Assembly: GCA_018711775.1 (NCBI GenBank)
Contig: DVHV01000128.1
Location: 1 to 6,288, forward strand
Origin: Candidatus Onthocola stercoravium
Lineage (GTDB): Bacteria > Bacillota_I > Bacilli_A > RF39 > UBA660
Length of the DNA: 6,288 bases
Direction of reading: 5' to 3'
A model generated the notes under the pieces. That model saw only the letters and a list, made by a program, of their open reading frames with translations. It ran no database searches and had not been told where the DNA came from. Made by a program: the position numbers and the translations under genes. Shown here piece by piece: positions 1 to 5,646 of the stretch. Numbering within the stretch: the stretch's first letter is position 1; each line of letters starts with the position of its first letter.

Positions 1-41
1 GTTTTCCGATAAATTTTGACTTTGTTAATATGCCACTTTCA

Positions 42-70
42 TAGACTTTTTGTTAGAAATTTAGTACAAT
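42..70 (+). promoter_or_regulatory. Possible promoter of the first gene
   Basis: A TAGACT box (42-47, four of six bases of TTGACA) lies 17 nt before TACAAT (65-70, five of six bases of TATAAT). A perfect TATAAT also sits at 70-75, but without a good -35 box at the right distance. Either choice places the transcript start at about 77-82, so the leader would be very short, barely containing the ribosome binding site. A second weak option is TTGACT at 16-21. The -35 box overlaps a TTTCATAG word (37-44) that recurs at 2581-2588. Confidence 0.4.
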
Positions 71-76
71 ATAATT

Positions 77-82
77 AGGTGA
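77..82 (+). promoter_or_regulatory. Ribosome binding site deciding a TTG start
   Basis: AGGTGA lies 6 nt before TTG 89-91. An in-frame TGA at 80-82 blocks any earlier start, and the next in-frame ATG is 18 codons downstream with no comparable site, so TTG is the best start. Confidence 0.6.
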
Positions 83-88
83 TTTAAG

Positions 89-487
89 TTGTTTAATAAT
101 ATTTGGGAAGAAGAAAATGCATTTCCATATCCATATACAGAAATGTCTCTTGAAGAATCTAGGTTAATTAGATATTTAGTTAGAAATTTTTATGCTTTTA
201 GAAATGGTGAACTTATTACTATGACTTTAAAAAATACTAATGGAATAGTTCTTGCTAATGGTAGTGTATATGAGAAAAATAAAAATAAAACATTTAATTC
301 TGAAATAGAATATATCGATAATGGTATGGTGTTTTATTCTGAAATAGAAGAAGCTCCTAGTAAAAGATATTATTCAATAGATGAATTTATATTTATGGAA
401 AAAGATATTGAAGTAAGAAGTAAAATAAATGGACGAAATATAATTAGAAAAATACCATATGAAAGTGAAGATAGAGAATTGAAATAA
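89..487 (+). CDS. Hypothetical protein, 132 aa, TTG start
   Basis: I do not recognise this protein. It is 132 residues long, has no signal peptide or membrane segment, and is therefore probably cytoplasmic. It is rich in Glu, Asp, Asn and Tyr. An N-terminal part with a likely helix (residues about 18-35, MSLEESRLIRYLVRNF) precedes alternating hydrophobic/polar stretches that look like beta strands (about 40-115). The C-terminus is charged. The start is TTG, chosen because AGGTGA lies 6 nt upstream and a stop codon in frame lies just before it. The gene ends 52 nt before the response regulator start, on the same strand, with no terminator visible between them, so partial co-transcription is possible. 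The neighbouring regulator gene also has its own -10 box. That it serves the two-component system is only a guess from position. The reading frame is convincing; the function is unknown. Confidence 0.75.
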   Translation: MFNNIWEEENAFPYPYTEMSLEESRLIRYLVRNFYAFRNGELITMTLKNTNGIVLANGSVYEKNKNKTFNSEIEYIDNGMVFYSEIEEAPSKRYYSIDEFIFMEKDIEVRSKINGRNIIRKIPYESEDRELK

Positions 488-489
488 TA

Positions 490-522
490 TTTCATGTTAA
501 TTTCACAATAAATATGTATAAT
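490..522 (+). promoter_or_regulatory. Promoter of the two-component operon with direct repeats
   Basis: A perfect -10 box TATAAT is at 517-522. Upstream are two similar 7-mers, TTTCATG (490-496) and TTTCACA (501-507), separated by 4 bp, giving an 11-bp period. That spacing is the usual arrangement of sites for OmpR/PhoB-type regulators, whose sites often cover or replace the -35 box. No good -35 box exists (ATGTTA at 494-499 matches three of six). Binding by the downstream regulator itself would be autoregulation; this is inferred, not shown. Confidence 0.4.
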
Positions 523-530
523 TCTAAATG

Positions 531-535
531 GGTGA
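531..535 (+). promoter_or_regulatory. Ribosome binding site deciding the regulator start
   Basis: GGTGA sits 4 nt before ATG 540 and directly after an alternative in-frame ATG at 528. Only the 540 start has a site in front of it, and it gives the typical receiver-domain beginning MNVLVVDDEK. Confidence 0.65.
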
Positions 536-539
536 TTTT

Positions 540-1214
540 ATGAATGTTTTAGTAGTAGATGATGAAAAATTAATAAGAGATGTAATAAAGGAATATTTAT
601 TGCTAGAAAAAATGAATGTAACAGAAGCAGAAAATGGGTTAGAGGCAATTGAAAAAGTAAAACATGATAATTTTGATATTATTATCATGGATATTATGAT
701 GCCTAAAATGGATGGTTATACGGCATGTAGAGAAATTAAATCTATTAAAGATATTCCTTTTATTATGCTTTCGGCTCGTGGGGAAGAATATGATAAACTT
801 ATTGGTTTTGATTTGGGAATTGATGATTATGTTACTAAGCCTTTCAGTCCTAAAGAGTTGGTAGCAAGAATTAAGGCTGTTACTAAGAGAAAAGATACTA
901 CGGAAGATGTTTATGAAATTAAAGGTATTAAATTAGATAATATTGCTCATGATGTATATGTCGATGGTAAAAAGATTTATTTGACACCTAAGGAGTATGA
1001 TTTACTTAAGTATTTTATTGATAATAAAAATATTGCATTATCAAGGGAAAATTTACTTAGTAATATTTGGGGTTATGATTTTTATGGTGATGATAGAACT
1101 ATAGATACTCATGTAAAAACATTGAGAAAACATTTAGGAAAGTATAAAAATATGATTGTAACAGTTCGAGGAATGGGTTATAAGTTTGAATATGAAGAAA
1201 AAAAAGAAAACTAG
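540..1214 (+). CDS. OmpR/PhoB-family response regulator
   Basis: This is a cytoplasmic DNA-binding response regulator of 224 residues, a normal length for the family. Residues 1-115 form the receiver domain. The acidic pair is D7/D8, the phospho-acceptor is D51 in IIIMDIMMPKMDGY, the switch residue is S78 in IMLSAR, and the conserved lysine is K100 in DDYVTKPF. Residues about 125-220 form the winged-helix domain, with the family signatures LTPKEYDLL, the recognition-helix region DDRTIDTHVKTLRKHL and the C-terminal hairpin VRGMGYKFE. I chose ATG 540 over ATG 528 because of the GGTGA site and because the family begins with a hydrophobic strand right after Met. The histidine kinase gene begins inside its last codons, so the two are translated as a pair. 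All key residues are present, so it should be functional. Target genes cannot be read from the sequence; subfamily (VanR, PhoP or CiaR-like) is not assignable. Confidence 0.93.
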   Translation: MNVLVVDDEKLIRDVIKEYLLLEKMNVTEAENGLEAIEKVKHDNFDIIIMDIMMPKMDGYTACREIKSIKDIPFIMLSARGEEYDKLIGFDLGIDDYVTKPFSPKELVARIKAVTKRKDTTEDVYEIKGIKLDNIAHDVYVDGKKIYLTPKEYDLLKYFIDNKNIALSRENLLSNIWGYDFYGDDRTIDTHVKTLRKHLGKYKNMIVTVRGMGYKFEYEEKKEN

Positions 1215-2577
1215 TATTCAAGCTAAAACTTTAATTTATTTGCTTTCATTTAATGTTGTTATAATTATTTTATTATGGGTATGTCAAATATCAATATTTG
1301 ATATTTATTATGAAAAAGAACAAATAGGAAATATGGATGATATCGTTAGTTCTTTGAAAAAAGCTAATTCAGAAGAGATTTTAACTCTTTTACAGGATAT
1401 TGCTTATCAAAATGAAGTTTGTATTGCTGTGACTGATACTAATAACATATTAGCCACTTATAATGCTAATATGAATGGCTGCGCACTTAGTTCGAGAGAT
1501 TCTAAGGCTAGAGAGTTAATGATAGAGTTTGTTAATTCTGATTCTGACTTTCAATCTTATAGATTTATTAATGATACAAAACATGTTTCTGCATTAATGT
1601 ATGGACTTAAAAATAATAATTCTTATATGTTTATATACACTAATTTAGAGGATATTTCGGATTTTACTTTGATAATTAAAAGACAACTTATGTATGTATG
1701 TTTTTTAGGTATATTTATTGCTGTAATAATTTCAATATTCTTATCAACTAAAATTACTGACCCAATTACAGAAATAACTAAAAAGGCTAGAAAACTTGGT
1801 AGTGGAAATTCAGATGTTGAATTTAAAGAATCTGGTATTAAAGAAATTGATGAACTGGCGGAGACATTATCACAAGCCCAAAAAGAAATGGCTAAAACTG
1901 ATGAACTCCGAAGAGATTTGATGGCTAATGTTTCACATGATCTTAAAACTCCACTTACTATGATTAAAGCATATGCTGAGATGATTAGAGATATATCATA
2001 TAAAGATAAAGATAAAATGAATGAACACTTAGGGATAATAGTTGATGAAACAGATCGTTTGACAGTATTGGTTAATGATATACTTGATTTATCAAAGATG
2101 CAATCTAATGCTGATGTATTAAAGCTAGAAAAATTTGATTTAGTTGGAGAAATAAATTCAATTGTTAAAAAGTATCAAATTATTAAAGAGACAGAACAGT
2201 ATACCATAAATGTCGAAATGCCAGAATCAGCAATGGTTAAAGCAGATAAGAAAAAGATTAATCAAGTAATTTATAATTTAGTAAATAATGCTATTAATTA
2301 TACTGGGGATGATAAAAAAGTTACTATTAAAGTTACTAAGCATAAAAAGTATTATTTAGTAGAAATAATCGATACTGGTAAAGGTATTAAAGAAGAAGAG
2401 ATTCCTTATATTTGGGATAAGTATTATAAGAATGATAAAAATCATAAACGTAATGTTGTTTCAACTGGTTTAGGTTTGTCAATAGTAAAACAAATACTTG
2501 AGTTACATAATTATGAATATGGTGTAAAGAGTGTGTTAAAAAAAGGTACAAGTTTCTATTTTAAAATAAAAATATAG
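1192..2577 (+). CDS. Membrane sensor histidine kinase
   Basis: This is the partner kinase of the preceding regulator, about 461 residues. From the N-terminus there is a basic start (MKKKKK), a membrane segment (about 14-33), an outside sensor region (about 34-162) with no recognised fold, and a second membrane segment (about 166-185). A HAMP-like linker follows (about 186-236). The dimerisation domain has the phospho-acceptor histidine in NVSHDLKTPLTMIKAYAEM (His codon 1936-1938). The ATPase domain has the N box NLVNNAINY, the G1 box DTGKG and the G2 box TGLGLSIVKQI. ATG 1192 overlaps the regulator gene by 23 nt, which implies translational coupling. TTG 1186, six bases earlier, is possible but has no better binding site. 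The kinase should autophosphorylate on His and pass phosphate to D51 of the regulator. The sensor holds two cysteines and is not similar to any ligand domain I know, so the stimulus is unknown. Confidence 0.92.
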   Translation: MKKKKKTSIQAKTLIYLLSFNVVIIILLWVCQISIFDIYYEKEQIGNMDDIVSSLKKANSEEILTLLQDIAYQNEVCIAVTDTNNILATYNANMNGCALSSRDSKARELMIEFVNSDSDFQSYRFINDTKHVSALMYGLKNNNSYMFIYTNLEDISDFTLIIKRQLMYVCFLGIFIAVIISIFLSTKITDPITEITKKARKLGSGNSDVEFKESGIKEIDELAETLSQAQKEMAKTDELRRDLMANVSHDLKTPLTMIKAYAEMIRDISYKDKDKMNEHLGIIVDETDRLTVLVNDILDLSKMQSNADVLKLEKFDLVGEINSIVKKYQIIKETEQYTINVEMPESAMVKADKKKINQVIYNLVNNAINYTGDDKKVTIKVTKHKKYYLVEIIDTGKGIKEEEIPYIWDKYYKNDKNHKRNVVSTGLGLSIVKQILELHNYEYGVKSVLKKGTSFYFKIKI

Positions 2578-2580
2578 GAA

Positions 2581-2624
2581 TTTCATAGTTCCAACACAAA
2601 AACTTCATAAATCTAAAGTATGAT
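2581..2624 (+). promoter_or_regulatory. Possible activator-dependent promoter after the kinase gene
   Basis: TATGAT (2619-2624, five of six bases of TATAAT) has no -35 box. Instead TTTCATAG (2581-2588) and CTTCATAA (2603-2610) stand 22 bp apart, two times the 11-bp step of OmpR-type sites. The nearer copy starts 16 bp before the -10 box, exactly the distance of TTTCACA (501) to TATAAT (517) ahead of the regulator gene. This suggests a promoter activated by the same regulator. AT-rich DNA makes chance matches common, so confidence is low. Confidence 0.3.
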
Positions 2625-2630
2625 GTAAGT

Positions 2631-2757
2631 GTAATGAAGGAGGGATGCAAATAAGATAAAAAATACTGTATTATAAATATACAAACTATACACAATTAAC
2701 ATATAAACTCAAAACTCACACTTTTTAAAAAGGAAGATGACTAATTCTTCCTTTTTT
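2631..2757 (+). ncRNA. Candidate small RNA, or decayed gene, after the two-component genes
   Basis: Between the kinase stop and the convergent repressor there is no open frame of useful length on either strand. The stretch could be transcribed from the TATGAT box at 2619-2624 and end at the hairpin at 2727-2756, giving an RNA of about 125 nt. It contains AAGGAGGG (2637-2644), a near-perfect Shine-Dalgarno sequence. The frames opening there close after a few codons: ATG 2634 gives 6 codons and ATG 2645 gives 4. Small RNAs beside and under the control of OmpR-type regulators are known, for example the csRNAs of streptococcal CiaR. Alternatives are the 3' untranslated tail of the kinase mRNA or the remnant of a lost gene. 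No sequence family was recognised. Confidence 0.22.
2727..2757. terminator. Hairpin terminator acting in both directions
   Basis: AAAAAGGAAGA (2727-2737) and TCTTCCTTTTT (2746-2756) form a perfect 11-bp stem with an 8-nt loop. It ends in a T run on the + strand, and the reverse strand also ends in T residues (TTTTTAAAAAG). ACACT before and AGTGT after can extend the base of the stem. It lies between the + strand kinase region and the end of the convergent repressor gene, so it can stop both transcripts. Confidence 0.8.
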
Positions 2758-2765
2758 AGTGTAGT

Positions 2766-2996
2766 TTATTTTAATATTGATTTGGGATATGGCTTTCTTA
2801 TATCTGTTCTACCTACTAAATAATCTATTGATGTATTATAGTAATTAGCAAGTGTATTAATTTTTTCTAAAGGTATTATTTGTATACCCAATTCATATTT
2901 GGAATATTGCTGTTGGGTAGTATTTAAAATTTTAGCAATATCTTTTTGAGTATAACCTTTATCTTCACGGATTTCTTTAATTCTACTATAATACAT
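2766..2996 (-). CDS. Xre-family helix-turn-helix regulator, 76 aa
   Basis: This is a small cytoplasmic DNA-binding protein made almost wholly of one Xre/Cro-type HTH domain (residues about 4-62). The family pattern is clear: RIKEIREDKGYTQKDIAKIL (helices 1 and 2, with TQ at 16-17), then the recognition helix TTQQQYSKYELG (26-37), IPLEKINTLANYY, and the ending TSIDYLVGRTD. The tail is short and basic (RKPYPKSILK). ATG 2996 is chosen because an AGTGGT site lies 4 nt upstream, like the GGTGGT site of the divergent gene. A GTG nine bases earlier (3005) would add three residues but would use that site as coding sequence. There is no sensor domain, so it is a simple dimeric repressor or activator. 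It faces the surface-protein gene across 118 bp that contain two palindromes, its most likely operators; autoregulation is expected. No toxin gene adjoins it, so an antitoxin role is not supported. Confidence 0.9.
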   Translation of the reverse strand: MYYSRIKEIREDKGYTQKDIAKILNTTQQQYSKYELGIQIIPLEKINTLANYYNTSIDYLVGRTDIRKPYPKSILK

Positions 2997-3018
2997 TTTG
3001 ACCACTTACCAATATTTT

Positions 3019-3044
3019 CCAATACATCTAATTAAATGTATTGG
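3019..3044. promoter_or_regulatory. Palindrome 1, probable Xre operator
   Basis: The core TACATCTAATTAAATGTA (3023-3040) is an 18-bp palindrome with one mismatched pair. It is extended to 26 bp by flanking CCAA and TTGG. It lies in the divergent region nearer the Xre gene and shares its half-site TACATCTAA with palindrome 2. Two like sites between divergent genes are typical for a dimeric HTH repressor. Confidence 0.6.
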
Positions 3045-3068
3045 ATTTACATCTTATTAGATGTAAAT
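3045..3068. promoter_or_regulatory. Palindrome 2, probable Xre operator
   Basis: The core TACATCTTATTAGATGTA (3048-3065) is an 18-bp palindrome with one mismatched central pair. It is extended by flanking ATT and AAT to 24 bp. Its centre is 25 bp from that of palindrome 1, about two and a half helix turns. It contains the TTTACA boxes that could act as -35 elements in either direction, so binding would block transcription. Confidence 0.6.
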
Positions 3069-3073
3069 AAATT
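3046..3073 (+). promoter_or_regulatory. Weak candidate promoter of the surface-protein gene
   Basis: TTTACA (3046-3051, five of six bases of TTGACA) is followed after 16 nt by TAAATT (3068-3073, four of six). The start point would be near 3080, leaving a leader of about 35 nt. Another option is TGTAAAAT with TAAAAT at 3094-3099, but this lacks a -35 box and lies too close to the start codon. AT-richness limits confidence. Confidence 0.25.
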
Positions 3074-3105
3074 ATTTTATTAGTTAACCAATGTAAAATA
3101 ATATT

Positions 3106-3111
3106 GGTGGT
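3106..3111 (+). promoter_or_regulatory. Ribosome binding site partly inside a small inverted repeat
   Basis: GGTGGT precedes ATG 3115 by 3 nt. ACCAAT (3087-3092) can pair with ATTGGT (3103-3108), covering half of the site. The 6-bp stem with a 10-nt loop is weak. Confidence 0.45.
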
Positions 3112-3114
3112 ACT

Positions 3115-4605
3115 ATGAATAAAAGAATATTGTTGATAAGTGGTATTTTATTAACTACGATATTTGGTGGTTTGGGATTATATAATGTAATTGATAACAA
3201 AAGCAGATTAGTTATAACTAATGAAAAAATAGAACAAGTAATGAAAACTAATGCCTTAACCATGATGTATGAAACAGAGGCTGGTAGTGGGGAATATCGA
3301 GTGTCTAATGATACATCATGGCCACAGGAGGGATATGTTTTTAATGAAAAATTATCGGATTGTGAAAATGGGGGAACACTTTCGTGGAATGATGAAACAA
3401 AGAGAGTAGTATTAACTACATCAACTTTCGACAAATGTTATGTTTATTTTGATAAATATTTACCAACAATAATAAATAGTGTAAGTGCAAGTGATATATC
3501 AAATAATAGTATAACTTTAACAGTAAATGCAACAGTAGGTGAAAATCCAATCCAAGTATATTACTATAGTAATAATGGAGGAAGTAGTTATGTAGAAAGT
3601 AATAGTAATACATATACATTTAATGGTCTAGAAACAGGAACTGAATATGAATTTAGAGTATATGTAATTGATAGTAATGGAGTAAGCTCAGAAGTATATA
3701 GTTTACAAGCAACAACAGAATCAGCAGTATATTTAGCAAATTATATAAAAAGTTTATATACAAGTGATGGAGCAAATGGAATATATTTACATGATGGACA
3801 GGGTACATATGGTTCTTTAGAAGCAGGAGATAATTCATATAGATATAGTGGAGCAAATCCAAATAATTATGTATGCTTCGGAAGTATAACAAGCTCTTGT
3901 CCAAATGACAATTTATACAGAATTATTGGAGTATTTGGAGATCAAGTAAAACTAATAAAACATGATTATGCAACAAGTACATTATTAGGAACAAATGGTG
4001 ATTACTATGGACAATATACTTTAGGTGAATATTATTATAAAGGAAGTAATTATAGTAATATAGCAGGTTATTTATGGAATTATGGTATAAATACATGGAG
4101 CGAAAGTCAATTGAATACTGTAAATTTAAACGAAAATTACTTAGCGAATATAGGTAGTGAGTGGTCAGGTAAAATAGCAGAACATATATGGCAAGTAGGA
4201 GGAAATACATATCAAAATATTTATAATGTTGTAATTAAACAAGCATATACAAATGAAATTATAAATTCTGCAACAAATGCAACGTATAATGCAAAAATAG
4301 GGTTAATGTATGTAAGTGATTATGGATATGCAGCAAGCCCAAATAATTGGAATACTATATTATATAACTACGATAACGATACAAATAGAAATAATAATTG
4401 GATATATATGGGATTATATGATTGGACAATTACTCGCTATTCAATTAATGAGGGAAATGTTTTTGTGATTAATACCAATGGTAGTGTAATTTATGCAAGT
4501 CCAATTGATAATGTACTTGCCGTAAGACCTACTTTTTATCTAAACTCTGATGTGGCCTATATCTCCGGTACAGGAACAAGTTCTAATCCTTACATAATTG
4601 ATTAA
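3115..4605 (+). CDS. Modular surface protein with fibronectin type III domain
   Basis: This is a 496-residue exported protein, probably held by an uncleaved N-terminal membrane segment (residues 5-26, after MNKR). Residues about 44-113 form a small module with two cysteines (C83, C108), ending in DKCYVYFD; I know this module from surface proteins of uncultured gut Bacillota. Residues about 116-202 are a fibronectin type III domain (ISNNSITLTVNATVGENP, then GLETGTEYEFRVYVIDSNG). Residues about 205-496 form the C-terminal domain, starting from a linker and a YRIIGVFGDQVKLIK strand pair with C254 and C262. It continues with aromatic, Asn-rich stretches and closes with VRPTFYLNSDVAYISGTG. This resembles DUF6273-type, distantly C-type-lectin-like, domains. 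There is no LPXTG or other sorting signal. The GGTGGT site supports ATG 3115. A role in binding sugars, mucus or neighbouring cells is inferred. The divergent Xre gene probably controls it. The last 60 codons use more C-ending codons than the middle of the gene. Confidence 0.88.
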   Translation: MNKRILLISGILLTTIFGGLGLYNVIDNKSRLVITNEKIEQVMKTNALTMMYETEAGSGEYRVSNDTSWPQEGYVFNEKLSDCENGGTLSWNDETKRVVLTTSTFDKCYVYFDKYLPTIINSVSASDISNNSITLTVNATVGENPIQVYYYSNNGGSSYVESNSNTYTFNGLETGTEYEFRVYVIDSNGVSSEVYSLQATTESAVYLANYIKSLYTSDGANGIYLHDGQGTYGSLEAGDNSYRYSGANPNNYVCFGSITSSCPNDNLYRIIGVFGDQVKLIKHDYATSTLLGTNGDYYGQYTLGEYYYKGSNYSNIAGYLWNYGINTWSESQLNTVNLNENYLANIGSEWSGKIAEHIWQVGGNTYQNIYNVVIKQAYTNEIINSATNATYNAKIGLMYVSDYGYAASPNNWNTILYNYDNDTNRNNNWIYMGLYDWTITRYSINEGNVFVINTNGSVIYASPIDNVLAVRPTFYLNSDVAYISGTGTSSNPYIID

Positions 4606-4612
4606 ATAAACA

Positions 4613-4639
4613 AATAGGATATCCAAGTGGTATCCTATT
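4613..4639. terminator. Hairpin terminator between convergent genes
   Basis: AATAGGATATCC (4613-4624) pairs with GGTATCCTATT (4629-4639), with one bulged base and a 4-nt loop. On the reverse strand it is followed by TTTGTTTATTT, a usable T-rich tract, so it is the better terminator for the serine-enzyme gene. In the + direction the tail is only TATTATTC. The stem includes the first two bases of the reverse-strand stop triplet (4638-4640), so the coding end and the terminator overlap. Confidence 0.65.
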
Positions 4640-5624
4640 ATTCATAAGCAAGACTATAGCAATAGTCTTCTTTTAATTCTAAGTTAGTATTGTAAATGTT
4701 ATAAATTTTTTTATTTAATTCATTTACTTTAGTTAATGCACCTTGATCAGGGTTTCCATAAAGAGTAAATATGGATATTAAATAAGGATTATTTGAGTTA
4801 TAAATACCGATGTTATTAAAGTAAGAGCCATAGTAGCCATATTTATGAAGAAATGTTACATTATCAAAATTTAAGCCATTGTAATAAGTATTGTTCATAG
4901 CTGTTACTAAAAGATTAGTATATTCATCATCTATTTGAATTAAGTTATAAATGTGCTTTAATAGCTTGTTTGTGTCAGTTACAGTTAAATACCCATATCT
5001 ATCACTTTCGTTAATTGTAAGGGTCGCATTTAAGGTATTTTTGGCATATTCTTTTAATGTATTTACTCCAATGTAGTCACTTAGCATTATGTGAGCTCCA
5101 TTATCACTTACTGATACACTATAATCTAGTAAATCACGAATAGTTATTTCTTCCCCAACTGTTCTAGTTCTAAGTTTTAAACCAGCGATAGATGCATAGT
5201 TGGAAGTATAAGTTATAGTATCATCTAAGTTTATATTACCGTTTCTAGCATTTTCAATTAAATAAGAAGCTTCAAAAAGTTTTATTATACTTGCTCCATA
5301 TTGAGCTTTGTTTTCATTATAAGTGAAAGAATATTCATTATTTATTTCTTCAAAATAGATAGATACATTATTATCTAATTCAGACATTAATTCTGTAAAC
5401 ATTGTATCGATAGCTTCGTCTTTATATGGAGTATTTAGACATTCATTATAAGCTTTTTCCTTTTTTTCTAAAATTCGTTGTTCTTCAAATTTTCTTTCAA
5501 GTTCTTCGATGGCTTTGGCTCTTTCTTGAAGAGTATATGAAATAAAACAAATTAAGGCAATAACAAATGTTATAAATATTAGGATATATATGAACGATTT
5601 TTTCTTCTTTCTTCTTTTTTTCAT
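4638..5624 (-). CDS. Membrane-anchored class A beta-lactamase-like serine hydrolase
   Basis: This is a 328-residue enzyme of the penicillin-binding/class A beta-lactamase fold (Beta-lactamase2 group), facing outside. A very basic start (MKKRRKKKKS) and a membrane segment (11-31) give an N-in anchor. Residues about 32-60 are Glu/Lys-rich and likely coiled coil, serving as a stalk. The catalytic motifs are S112-I-I-K115 (SxxK, in GASIIKLFEA), S173-D-N175 (in SVSDNGAH) and K261-Y-G263 in place of the usual KTG or KSG. The stretch between SDN and the YLTVTDTNKLL helix is shorter than in true class A enzymes. No clear ExxLN motif with the deacylating Glu is seen. It may therefore be a peptidoglycan peptidase or a penicillin-binding protein rather than an efficient beta-lactamase. 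ATG 5624 follows GCGGTGT at suitable spacing. It lies 22 nt behind uppP on the same strand, so they probably form one operon. Confidence 0.88.
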   Translation of the reverse strand: MKKRRKKKKSFIYILIFITFVIALICFISYTLQERAKAIEELERKFEEQRILEKKEKAYNECLNTPYKDEAIDTMFTELMSELDNNVSIYFEEINNEYSFTYNENKAQYGASIIKLFEASYLIENARNGNINLDDTITYTSNYASIAGLKLRTRTVGEEITIRDLLDYSVSVSDNGAHIMLSDYIGVNTLKEYAKNTLNATLTINESDRYGYLTVTDTNKLLKHIYNLIQIDDEYTNLLVTAMNNTYYNGLNFDNVTFLHKYGYYGSYFNNIGIYNSNNPYLISIFTLYGNPDQGALTKVNELNKKIYNIYNTNLELKEDYCYSLAYE

Positions 5625-5646
5625 TTAACTACACCGCTTTTTAATT

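Noticed and set aside
528..539. Start of the response regulator at ATG 528
   Set aside because: No ribosome binding site precedes it; GGTGA lies between this ATG and ATG 540, which gives the canonical receiver start.
2997..3005. GTG start of the Xre gene at 3005
   Set aside because: It adds three residues not typical of the family and would turn the AGTGGT binding site in front of ATG 2996 into coding sequence.
2766..3005. Toxin-antitoxin system built on the Xre protein
   Set aside because: No toxin-like gene adjoins it; the only close partner is the large divergent surface protein.
3084..3434. Open frame of 116 codons on the - strand
   Set aside because: It lies opposite the 5' part of the surface-protein gene and runs into its regulatory region. 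It has no ribosome binding site and an unlikely composition.
3416..4210. Three - strand open frames rich in Tyr, Leu and His (3416-3619, 3653-3904, 3923-4210)
   Set aside because: They are mirror frames of the AT-rich surface-protein gene. Their low-complexity composition is what reverse reading of Asn/Ser/Tyr codons gives.
4320..4605. Diversity-generating retroelement variable region
   Set aside because: The domain is lectin-like and Asn-rich, but no reverse transcriptase, template repeat or near-copy of the segment is present in the window.
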